Of a DNA stretch of 64,000 nt, positions 1-6,629 are shown piece after piece. The notes beneath the pieces were generated by a model. It was not told the DNA's origin. It saw only the letters and a list, made by a program, of their open reading frames with translations, and did not search any database. Position 1 is the first letter of the stretch; each line of letters begins with the position of its first letter. The position numbers were made by a program, and so were the translations under genes. The stretch comes from Clostridia bacterium (lineage in GTDB: Bacteria; Bacillota_A; Clostridia; TANB77; CAG-508): contig JAAVZD010000017.1 of assembly GCA_022791475.1 (NCBI GenBank), positions 4,368-68,367 on the forward strand, written 5' to 3'.

Positions 1-2
1 TT

Positions 3-512
3 GTAAGAATTATGAGTATTCATAAAAGTAAAGGATTAGAATTCCCAATAGTACTTTTATGTGGAACTAGTAAAAAGTTCAACATGCAAGACTTAAATAA
101 TAATGTATTAATGCACCAGGACTTAGGTTTTGGAATGAAATACATAAATTATGAACGAAGAATAGAATATAACACATTAGCAAAAGAAGCATTACGTTTA
201 AAAATAAAAAAAGAAACAATATCAGAAGAAATGAGAGTATTATATGTTGCACTTACAAGAGCAAAGGAAAAATTATATATAACAGGAGTAGAAAAAGATT
301 TACAAAAATCTCTAAAAGAAAAGGAAAAAAATTTAGAAATTTACAACAAACAAAAGTTAGATAAAAATGTGGTAGGAAAATATGTATCATATTTGGATTG
401 GATAGAATTAGTGTACTTAAATGATAAAGAAAAAATGAGTAAAATATTAAAAGTTCATGAACATGATGTAGGGGCAGGCCTTGCATCTGTCCGGAGACAA
501 AGGAATAAATAG
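3..512 (+). CDS. addA: AddA helicase-nuclease, helicase part (5' end outside window, frame broken at its 3' end)
   Basis: The frame is open from the window edge, so the gene begins upstream. VRIMSIHKSKGLEFPIV at the edge and EEMRVLYVALTRAKEKLYI near codon 75-95 are helicase motifs of the UvrD/RecB-type ATPase AddA. AddA is the motor and nuclease subunit of the AddAB enzyme that resects double-strand breaks for RecA-dependent repair in Firmicutes. The frame ends at 510-512, inside a GTAGGGGC repeat that starts near 467. The last 15 or so codons are repeat-derived and do not look like AddA. Homology resumes in another frame at about 500 (next feature). Family assignment is firm. Whether the break is real or a sequence error cannot be settled from here. 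Confidence 0.85.
   Translation, partial: VRIMSIHKSKGLEFPIVLLCGTSKKFNMQDLNNNVLMHQDLGFGMKYINYERRIEYNTLAKEALRLKIKKETISEEMRVLYVALTRAKEKLYITGVEKDLQKSLKEKEKNLEIYNKQKLDKNVVGKYVSYLDWIELVYLNDKEKMSKILKVHEHDVGAGLASVRRQRNK
467..500 (+). repeat. Dispersed palindromic repeat, family 1, copy 1 (in addA)
   Basis: TGTAGGGGCAGGCC-N-CTGTCCGG. GGGGCAG can pair with CTGTCC allowing one G-U pair. It shares the TGTAGGGGC head with seven other copies in the window. The AddA reading frame is lost exactly here: frame 3 runs into a stop at 510 while frame 1 has a stop at 469 and is open afterwards. Confidence 0.7.
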
Positions 513-1326
513 TGAAGAGTACAAATCATTGAAATTTGATGTAGGGGCGATTATTAATCGACCACTCTTCGAAGAAACTACCCAACATAAAAACAACATC
601 GAACAAACCCTAAACTGGCAATACAAATACAAACAATCAGAAAACATACCAACCAAAACCTCTGTAAGCGAAATAAAAAATAGAAAAGATAATGTAGGAG
701 CAATTATCAATCGACCACTCTTCGAAGAAACTTTACAAATGGAAGTTGTAAGTTGTAAGCTAGAGGTTAAAAACGAAAAGGAACTAAAAGCACCAAACTT
801 CGAAAAAGAAGAAAAAATAACAGGTGCACAAAAAGGAACCTTAATGCATTTATGTATTAAAAACTTAAATGAGAAAAAAGACTATAAATTAAAAGACATA
901 ATAGAACTAATAAAAGAGCTAAAAAGCAAAAACATAATAACCGAAAAAGAAGCCCAAAACATAAATGCAGAAACATTATTACAATTTACAAAATCAAACC
1001 TATTTAAAGACTTAAAAGAAGCAAAAGAAGTGCACAAAGAAGAGCCATTTTATATAAATATTCCAGCAAGCGAAATTTACAATGTACAAGTAGAAGAAAA
1101 TGTATTAGTACAAGGAATTATAGATTTATATTATATAAATAAACAAGGAAGAATAATATTAGTAGACTACAAAACAGACTATGTACAAAACGAAAATGAA
1201 CTAATAGAAAAATATAGCTTGCAATTAGAACTATATAAAAAAGCACTAGAAGGAGCATTAAAAAAACAAGTAGAAAAAGTAATAATATATAGTACATATT
1301 TACAAAAAGAAATAATTGTAGTATAA
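481..1326 (+). CDS. addA: AddA, C-terminal linker and RecB-family nuclease part (second frame of the broken gene)
   Basis: This continues AddA in another frame. The conserved AddA block LNWQYKYKQSENIPTKTSVS is followed by the nuclease domain: GTLMHLCIKNL, then GIIDLYYINKQ...VDYKTD (the acidic D...DYK catalytic residues) and YSLQLELYKKAL (the QxxxY motif). It therefore encodes an apparently intact nuclease domain. The 481 start is only a TTG inside the repeat with no ribosome-binding site, so it is not a true gene start. Two in-frame copies of the family 1 repeat add the same peptide, VGAIINRPLFEET, about 51 codons apart on either side of the conserved block. If the frameshift is real, the nuclease half is not made as part of AddA. 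Confidence 0.8.
   Translation: MHLSGDKGINSEEYKSLKFDVGAIINRPLFEETTQHKNNIEQTLNWQYKYKQSENIPTKTSVSEIKNRKDNVGAIINRPLFEETLQMEVVSCKLEVKNEKELKAPNFEKEEKITGAQKGTLMHLCIKNLNEKKDYKLKDIIELIKELKSKNIITEKEAQNINAETLLQFTKSNLFKDLKEAKEVHKEEPFYINIPASEIYNVQVEENVLVQGIIDLYYINKQGRIILVDYKTDYVQNENELIEKYSLQLELYKKALEGALKKQVEKVIIYSTYLQKEIIVV
540..579 (+). repeat. Dispersed palindromic repeat, family 1, copy 2 (coding, in addA)
   Basis: TGTAGGGGCGATTATTAATC followed by GACCACTCTTCGAAGAAACT. GGGGCGATT faces AATCGaCC. It is translated in the AddA frame as VGAIINRPLFEET. The TTCGAAGAAA tail is shared with copies 3 and 7 and, with changes, with copies 5 and 6, which gives a unit of about 40 bp. Confidence 0.85.
694..732 (+). 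repeat. Dispersed palindromic repeat, family 1, copy 3 (coding, in addA)
   Basis: GTAGGAGCAATTATCAATCG then ACCACTCTTCGAAGAAACT. It differs from copy 2 at a few bases, and those I checked keep the encoded peptide VGAIINRPLFEET unchanged. It lies 153 bp (51 codons) downstream of copy 2 and in the same frame. Confidence 0.85.
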
Positions 1327-1402
1327 TATACATTATGAAAACCTATATAAAACTTGAAATTATAATAATTTCAAAACTTGCAATATGAAAGGAGAAAGCA
1401 AA

Positions 1403-1885
1403 ATGACAAAACGGAGAAAAAATAAAAGTGTAGAAGAGATTGTTAAAACAAAAACAATGATAGCAGAAATAGTAATAGGGTTAGCAATTATATATATAAA
1501 TACAATGATTGCTATAATGAACAATTTGATAGTTATTTCAATTATTTCTACGATAGTAAGCATTATTCTTTATATTATAATTAGCATACTTATATATAGG
1601 GAATACATGAAACAGGAAACAAGGAAATATAATGAAAGAGTATGTAAAAAGAAACTTTCAAAAAGTAAATATACTAAGGTAATTCCTAAGGATTGTACAA
1701 AATTTTCAGAAGAATTTTTAGATGATTTGCAAAATAAAAGAATCGTGAAATTTTATGCTAGATTAATAAAATTAAGAAATAAAGAAGCTGTACGGGTAGA
1801 TATAAAATATGTAAAAGAATCTAAATATATTGAATATGATACATATTTACTTGGTCATTTTATAGATTACTATGAAATTGTATAA
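1403..1885 (+). CDS. Small two-helix membrane protein, function unknown
   Basis: About 160 aa. A basic N-terminus (MTKRRKNKSVEEIVKTK) precedes two adjacent hydrophobic helices (about residues 20-65: MIAEIVIGLAIIYINTMIAI, then a second Ile-rich segment). A charged, probably cytoplasmic tail of about 95 residues follows. I start it at 1403 because AAAGGAGA at 1388-1395 gives normal spacing to this ATG. The in-frame ATG at 1385 would place the ribosome-binding site inside the gene. It stands alone between addA and a strong terminator. I recognise no family. Confidence 0.7.
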   Translation: MTKRRKNKSVEEIVKTKTMIAEIVIGLAIIYINTMIAIMNNLIVISIISTIVSIILYIIISILIYREYMKQETRKYNERVCKKKLSKSKYTKVIPKDCTKFSEEFLDDLQNKRIVKFYARLIKLRNKEAVRVDIKYVKESKYIEYDTYLLGHFIDYYEIV

Positions 1886-1898
1886 AACTAAATATTGC

Positions 1899-1937
1899 AA
1901 AAAGGGTAAGATTAATTTCTTGCCCTTTTAAAATTTT
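1899..1937 (+). terminator. Rho-independent terminator
   Basis: AAAAAGGGTAAGA and TCTTGCCCTTTT form a stem of about 12 bp (one G-U pair) with a 6-base loop, followed by a T-rich run. It ends the 1403-1885 gene. Confidence 0.85.
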
Positions 1938-1949
1938 TTAATTAAATAA

Positions 1950-1978
1950 TTGCTCAAAAAAAACATATGTGATATACT
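1950..1978 (+). promoter_or_regulatory. Predicted sigma-A-type promoter
   Basis: TTGCTC, 17 bases, TATACT. The start of transcription would fall near 1985, right at the base of the first stem-loop of the leader, so that leader would sit at the very 5' end of the mRNA for the 758-aa protein. Confidence 0.6.
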
Positions 1979-1986
1979 TTAAAAAA

Positions 1987-2088
1987 CAGAATTAATAATT
2001 TGTACGCAGTGGAAACTGCCAGAAATTATTAATTCTGTAATAACTATCTTCTATGAAAATTCATCATTCAATGATAAATTTTCTAGAA
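1987..2088 (+). ncRNA. Structured 5' leader: two consecutive stem-loops upstream of the 758-aa gene
   Basis: Stem 1 is CAGAATTAATAATTT (1987-2001) pairing perfectly with AAATTATTAATTCTG (2023-2037). Inside it is a second helix GCAGT/ACTGC closed by a GGAA (GNRA-type) tetraloop, separated by an asymmetric internal loop. Stem 2 (2049-2088) is TTCTA-GAAAATT-ATCATT pairing with AATGAT-AATTTTC-TAGAA with single-base mismatches between blocks. Neither is followed by a T-run, so these are not plain terminators. I do not recognise a known riboswitch class. An AGGAGG ribosome-binding site follows at 2102. Confidence 0.6.
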
Positions 2089-2114
2089 TATAGAAAACAA
2101 TAGGAGGAAAAAAC

Positions 2115-4391
2115 GTGCTAAAAAATACTAAAGAAGATAGCAAAGAATTAGAAGAGAAACTAAGCTATATAGGCTTAAACTTAGAAAAAATTCCAAAATG
2201 CTTTGAAAATAATGAGAAAATAAAGTATAGACCATTAAAAACATATGAAGACAACAACTATAAAGTATATAAATATTTAGATGTAAAAGATATAGACATA
2301 TATATAACACCAGTAGATAGGCTAGAAAGCTTAAACCAAAAGCTAAAAACAGCGATGCCTATTTCATATTATATGAGTTTAAATGCTGAAGAAAATATAG
2401 AAGAATATTCTACATTTTTAAATATGATAAATCATTTGAATATAGATAAAATAAAAAATATAGAGAAAGAACAAAATTACTTAAATAAACAATTACCATA
2501 TGAAATAAAATATAAAAATAACTACATTTGGCAAATATATTATTCAGATGTAGAAGATAAATATTTCATGCTATATTCTAGTAACGAAAATAATGAGGAA
2601 TGTTTATTCTATTTAATAAAAAGAAAAATAGAAGCACAAAGAGCAAGAAAAAAAGAACTAATATATGTTCCAATAAGTCATATGGAATATTCAAACATAT
2701 TATTAAAAAAATCAGAAATAGCAGATTTAGAAAACTATTTATGGTTATTTACAAAGGAATGGCCAAATATATATGAAGTATATAACCAAAATAATGAAAT
2801 ATCTCTTGAAATACTAGGAACAACAACAGTATTTGACGGAGTAAGAAGCATGTACAAAATAACTTTAAAGAATAAAGAAGAAGCACAAAAAGTTTTTAAA
2901 CTAATAAAAGCACTATTTATACTTGAGTCAAATGACGAGTATGAATATAATTTTAAAACTTTAATAAATGAAGAAGGAAGTTTAGATTTCTGTTACAATA
3001 TGCAAAAAGTAACATATGAAAGTTTATCAGAATTTATACGAAAAGAAGTAGAAGTTAAACAAGAAAAAATAAATGAATTATATGAAAAAAATATAATTCT
3101 TGTAGAAAATTTAGAACTTTTAAAAGAAACAGTAAAAAAACATAATGAAGAATATTTGTTAAAAGAAAAACAAATTACACAATTTTTAGAATGTAAAAAA
3201 ACATTTTTTGGAAGAGTAAAATACTTTTTTGGAAAAGGGAAGAAAGTAAAAAAAGAAGAAACACCAAATATCGAGGATGAAAAAGGTATAGAAATAGCTA
3301 AGTTAGAAACAATAGAAAAGAAAGATTTTTATACAATAGAAGATTTATTAAAAGTATGTGAAATACTAAAAATAGAAGAAACAAAATATAAAAATTCAGA
3401 AATGGATATAAAAGCATTAGAAAATAAAAAGCTAAATTTAGAAAAGAAAATACAAAATGCAACTTTATATATAAATGAAATAGAAAGTCATAAAAAAAGT
3501 ATTTTTGACTTTTGGAAATTTACTAATAAAGACGAAGTAAATATGCTTACACAGGCAGAAGAAAACGAAAATCAAAATAAAGGAAAATTAAAAAAAGTAT
3601 TTAATTATAAAGAAGACTTAGAAGATTTTGGAAAACAAATAGATTCCAAACAAAGAGATACTTTTTCAAAAAATGAATGTGACGCATTATTTGCTTGCAT
3701 AAATGACTTAGAAACTTTTAATGTATTAAACAAAGAAAAAATATTAAAAAGAGAAGAAAATAAAATTCAAAAGAGATTAGAAGAATTCAAGCAAGAATGT
3801 ATAGAAAATATAGATACAATTACTGAAAAAGATTTTGACATATTTGGCAATGTAGCACAAGATAAGACAAAAATAAAAGTTCTAAATAATAATAAACATA
3901 GAGAAATAGAAAAAGATAAGTATAAAATATTAGGAATAAATGCAGAAACAAATTTTGAAGAATACAAAGATAATATAAATAATTATAAAAATTTACTAAA
4001 TGAAGCATATGGAAAGGTACTATCTCCATATGATATGCACATATATATGGCAAGTAGTGGAGAACTAAACGAGAAAACTTTAAATATAATGAATATAAAT
4101 CCAAAAGAAGAATTATTAAAAAGCACAAATGAAGTGGAAACAAATATATATAAAATAAATATAAAAGAAAATATGCCAGTTATATATTATTCAAATATAA
4201 TGTACTACGACAATTTAAACAAAACACTTCCATTAGGAATGGATATAAGTACAAAGGTGTTAATCGATTTAAGCAAATTTGAAATGAAACTAGTTGCAAG
4301 AAAAGATTTTAACATAAATATTCTAAAAGACGAATTTACAAACGAAATAAAACTAATACATGTATATGAATACAATATAGAGAAAAAGTAG
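2115..4391 (+). CDS. Large coiled-coil protein of unknown function
   Basis: 758 aa, GTG start 7 bases after AGGAGG (2102-2107). No signal peptide or membrane segment is seen. The first 300 residues look globular, and residues 314-360 and 427-460 are charged heptad-rich coiled coils. Between them is a basic, Phe-rich stretch (FFGRVKYFFGKGKKVKKEE, near residue 365-385) that could touch membrane or nucleic acid. The last 200 residues look globular again. It is probably transcribed alone from the promoter at 1950 with a structured leader. I do not recognise the family and give no function. Confidence 0.8.
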   Translation: MLKNTKEDSKELEEKLSYIGLNLEKIPKCFENNEKIKYRPLKTYEDNNYKVYKYLDVKDIDIYITPVDRLESLNQKLKTAMPISYYMSLNAEENIEEYSTFLNMINHLNIDKIKNIEKEQNYLNKQLPYEIKYKNNYIWQIYYSDVEDKYFMLYSSNENNEECLFYLIKRKIEAQRARKKELIYVPISHMEYSNILLKKSEIADLENYLWLFTKEWPNIYEVYNQNNEISLEILGTTTVFDGVRSMYKITLKNKEEAQKVFKLIKALFILESNDEYEYNFKTLINEEGSLDFCYNMQKVTYESLSEFIRKEVEVKQEKINELYEKNIILVENLELLKETVKKHNEEYLLKEKQITQFLECKKTFFGRVKYFFGKGKKVKKEETPNIEDEKGIEIAKLETIEKKDFYTIEDLLKVCEILKIEETKYKNSEMDIKALENKKLNLEKKIQNATLYINEIESHKKSIFDFWKFTNKDEVNMLTQAEENENQNKGKLKKVFNYKEDLEDFGKQIDSKQRDTFSKNECDALFACINDLETFNVLNKEKILKREENKIQKRLEEFKQECIENIDTITEKDFDIFGNVAQDKTKIKVLNNNKHREIEKDKYKILGINAETNFEEYKDNINNYKNLLNEAYGKVLSPYDMHIYMASSGELNEKTLNIMNINPKEELLKSTNEVETNIYKINIKENMPVIYYSNIMYYDNLNKTLPLGMDISTKVLIDLSKFEMKLVARKDFNINILKDEFTNEIKLIHVYEYNIEKK

Positions 4392-4487
4392 CATTGGGGA
4401 CGGTTCGTAATCGGAAACAAGATAGAGAAGAACCACAAGGCAATAAACAAAAATAAACTAGCTAGATTAGGAACTGTCCCCAATGCG
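4391..4487. repeat. MITE-like repeat, family 2, copy 1
   Basis: About 97 bp with terminal inverted repeats GCATTGGGGACgGTTC and GAACtGTCCCCAATGC. The interior is shared with the copy at 36151 (TTCGTAATCGGAAACAAGAT and AAGAACCACAAG, CTAGATTAGG). It fills the gap between the 758-aa gene and deoB and ends just before the deoB ribosome-binding site. No open reading frame lies inside. Confidence 0.85.
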
Positions 4488-4505
4488 GAAAAAAGGAGAA
4501 AAACA

Positions 4506-5684
4506 ATGATAAACAGAGCAATAATAATAGTTTTAGACGGTTTTGGTGTAGGAGAACTTCCAGATGCAAATGTTTATGGCGACGAAGGAAGCAATACCTT
4601 AAAAGGAATATATGAAACATGTAAACCACATTTACCTAACATGAAAAAAATAGGGCTTTATAATATTGAAAATATAGGAATATCTGAAAAAGAAGATGAG
4701 CCAATTGGAGCATTTGGAAAACTTGCAGAAAAATCAGTAGGAAAAAACAGCCCAGTAGGGCATTGGGAAATAGCAGGAGCTATAACTTCACCAGGTTTCA
4801 CAACATATCCAAATGCATTTCCAAAAGAAATGATACAAGAATTTATACAAAAAACAGGAATAAAAGGAATATTATGCAATGAAGTAGGCTCAGGAACAGA
4901 AATACTAAAACGTTTTGGCGAAGAGCATATAAAAACAGGAAAACCAATAATATATACATCAGCAGACAGTGTATTCCAAATAGCAGCACATGAAGATATA
5001 ATACCATTACAAAAACTATATGAAATGTGTAAAATAGCAAGAAAAATATTAGATAAAGCAGAGTATAATGTAGGAACAGTAATAGCGAGGCCATTTGTAG
5101 GAACTACAAGTAAGAACTTTACACGAACATATAACAGAAAAGATTTTGAAAGCAATACCTTTGGAAAAACAATGTTAGATGTTATATCAAAATCAGGCAA
5201 AGATGTAATATCAATAGGAAAAATAGAAGATTTATTTACTATGAGAGGAATAACTAAAAATTATCATACAGAAGGAAATGAAGACGGAATAGAAAAAACA
5301 ATAAACGAAATAAAAAAAGATACACAAGGGTTAATCTTCACAAACTTAGTAGATTTTGACATGCTATATGGACATAGAAACAATGTAGAAGGCTATAGCA
5401 AAGCACTAGAATACTTTGACAGCAAACTACCAGAAATAATAGAAAATATGAAACAAACAGATATGCTAATAATAACGGCAGACCACGGAAATGACCCAAC
5501 AACCCCAAGTACAGACCATTCAAGAGAATATATACCAATGTTAGTATATGGAAAAGAAATAAAAGAAAACATAAATATAGGAATACGAGATACTTATGCA
5601 GACATATCAGCTACAATATTAGACATATTAGAAATACCAAAATTAGAAGCAGGCAAAAGTTTTAAACAAAAAATATTGAAATAA
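4506..5684 (+). CDS. deoB: Phosphopentomutase
   Basis: 392 aa, the normal family length. DeoB interconverts ribose (or deoxyribose) 1-phosphate and 5-phosphate in nucleoside salvage, in the cytoplasm. It belongs to the alkaline-phosphatase superfamily. The metal-binding start (IIVLDGFGVGELPDA, Asp near residue 11), the GHWEIAG region, and the C-terminal ADHGNDP and STDHSREYIPM metal motifs near residues 325-345 are all present. AAGGAG precedes the ATG at usual spacing. No other salvage gene is adjacent, so it appears to be a single-gene unit. Upstream is a family 2 repeat and downstream a long palindrome shared with the opposing gene. Confidence 0.97.
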   Translation: MINRAIIIVLDGFGVGELPDANVYGDEGSNTLKGIYETCKPHLPNMKKIGLYNIENIGISEKEDEPIGAFGKLAEKSVGKNSPVGHWEIAGAITSPGFTTYPNAFPKEMIQEFIQKTGIKGILCNEVGSGTEILKRFGEEHIKTGKPIIYTSADSVFQIAAHEDIIPLQKLYEMCKIARKILDKAEYNVGTVIARPFVGTTSKNFTRTYNRKDFESNTFGKTMLDVISKSGKDVISIGKIEDLFTMRGITKNYHTEGNEDGIEKTINEIKKDTQGLIFTNLVDFDMLYGHRNNVEGYSKALEYFDSKLPEIIENMKQTDMLIITADHGNDPTTPSTDHSREYIPMLVYGKEIKENINIGIRDTYADISATILDILEIPKLEAGKSFKQKILK

Positions 5685-5763
5685 ATGAGTCAAAAGGGAC
5701 GGGGTAAAATGACATAACTTTAAAAATAAAGTGTGTCATTTTACCCCGTCCCTTTTGGCTCAT
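5685..5763. terminator. Very long palindrome between convergent genes, probable bidirectional terminator
   Basis: Arms 5685-5714 and 5734-5763 are 30 nt each with one T-G mismatch (blocks CAAAAGGGACGGGGTAAAAT and GACA). The 19-base centre itself contains ACTTT/AAAGT. It starts on the base after the deoB stop and ends at the last codons of the opposing gene. The GGGACGGGGTAAAATGACA core looks repeat-derived rather than like an ordinary terminator stem. Confidence 0.75.
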
Positions 5764-5764
5764 T

Positions 5765-6403
5765 TTAATCTAGTTCTACATTTTCAACAACAATTGTAGG
5801 TAAAGTATCAATAGAATTATTTTTAGCAAATAATAAGACATTAAAGCCAGCTAAAAGTTTGAAGTTCCTATCTACAATAATTGGCCGAATTATGCGCCCA
5901 TACTTTTTATAATTCTTTTCAACTTTTTTATAAGTTTTACCATTAATACCTTTACCCATAAAGAAATAAACAGTTATTTTTTCAGCTTTCTGCTCAGAAA
6001 TCCATTCTTTTGGAATTATAGGTCCATACCACTTCATAAAAATATGATTATGAAGTGAAATATCCCGATAAAATTCTTTTTTCTTTTCATCATCTGAAAT
6101 AGAAGAGAAATAAACAAATTGTTCTTCTGTCATATTGGTTTTGCCGTTATTACAACCTGAACAACAAATAGCTAAATTGTCAGGAATTGTTGGACCACCA
6201 AAGTCTCTAGGATATAAATGGTCTAAAGTAGATTTCTCCCGAGAAATAGGCTTACCACAATAATAACATTTTGAACAATCTTTTAGAGCATATGTTAAAT
6301 CATACATTAAATCTTCAAAGCAAAATTTGTGAATATACAAAGTATCATCTTTAACTTCTGCAATATCTTCATAAGAATAATTTTCTGGCAATGGAATTTT
6401 CAT
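5765..6403 (-). CDS. HNH nuclease with a C-terminal ParB/sulfiredoxin-like domain
   Basis: 212 aa. I start at 6403 because AAAGGAG lies about 8 bases upstream; the ATG at 6421 has no such site. Residues 46-90 are an HNH zinc domain: CYYC (46-49), DH (61-62), N76, CSGC (81-84), NNGK. The last 45 residues (YGRIIRPIIVDRNFKLLAGF, then NVLLFAKNN and LPTIVVE) follow the pattern of ParB/sulfiredoxin-like folds, in which a short strand-helix unit ends in a GF/GY turn. The gene opposes deoB, has its own consensus promoter, and looks like a mobile or defence-type singleton. HNH is clear, the second domain is inferred, and the target is unknown. Confidence 0.8.
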   Translation of the reverse strand: MKIPLPENYSYEDIAEVKDDTLYIHKFCFEDLMYDLTYALKDCSKCYYCGKPISREKSTLDHLYPRDFGGPTIPDNLAICCSGCNNGKTNMTEEQFVYFSSISDDEKKKEFYRDISLHNHIFMKWYGPIIPKEWISEQKAEKITVYFFMGKGINGKTYKKVEKNYKKYGRIIRPIIVDRNFKLLAGFNVLLFAKNNSIDTLPTIVVENVELD

Positions 6404-6442
6404 TTGAACAACTCCTTTCAAAAACAGTTAATAGTTATAAAT

Positions 6443-6471
6443 ATAATAATATGAAAATGGTAATATGTCAA
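6443..6471 (-). promoter_or_regulatory. Promoter of the HNH gene
   Basis: On the minus strand: TTGACA (6466-6471), 17 bases, TATTAT (6443-6448). It lies about 40 bases before the chosen start. Confidence 0.75.
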
Positions 6472-6528
6472 CTTTAAATTAAGAGTAAGTAAAAATATTA
6501 TTAACATACAAATAAAGTCGTTAAAACC

Positions 6529-6583
6529 TTGACAAATAAGCAGAAAACATATAAAATTAGCCTGTAGAAAAGTATGGTATAAT
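6529..6583 (+). promoter_or_regulatory. Promoter region of the surface-glycan operon
   Basis: TTGACA (6529-6534), 17 bases, TAAAAT (6552-6557). A second candidate is an extended -10 TGGTATAAT ending at 6583. One or both would drive the operon starting at 6630. Confidence 0.65.
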
Positions 6584-6629
6584 TTAAACAAAATAAGTAT
6601 GAAATAAATATAGAAAGAAGGGCAAAAAG

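Noticed and set aside
467..732. CRISPR-like array of repeats
   Set aside because: Only three units, with variable sequence and irregular spacing, partly coding, and no cas genes in the window.
3901..4060. J-domain in the 758-aa protein (YKILGINAETNFEEYKDN)
   Set aside because: It resembles the start of a DnaJ helix pair, but the HPD motif is missing.
4658..5200. 180-aa frame antisense to deoB
   Set aside because: deoB is certain on the plus strand; the antisense frame has no ribosome-binding site and is a by-product of AT-rich codon use.
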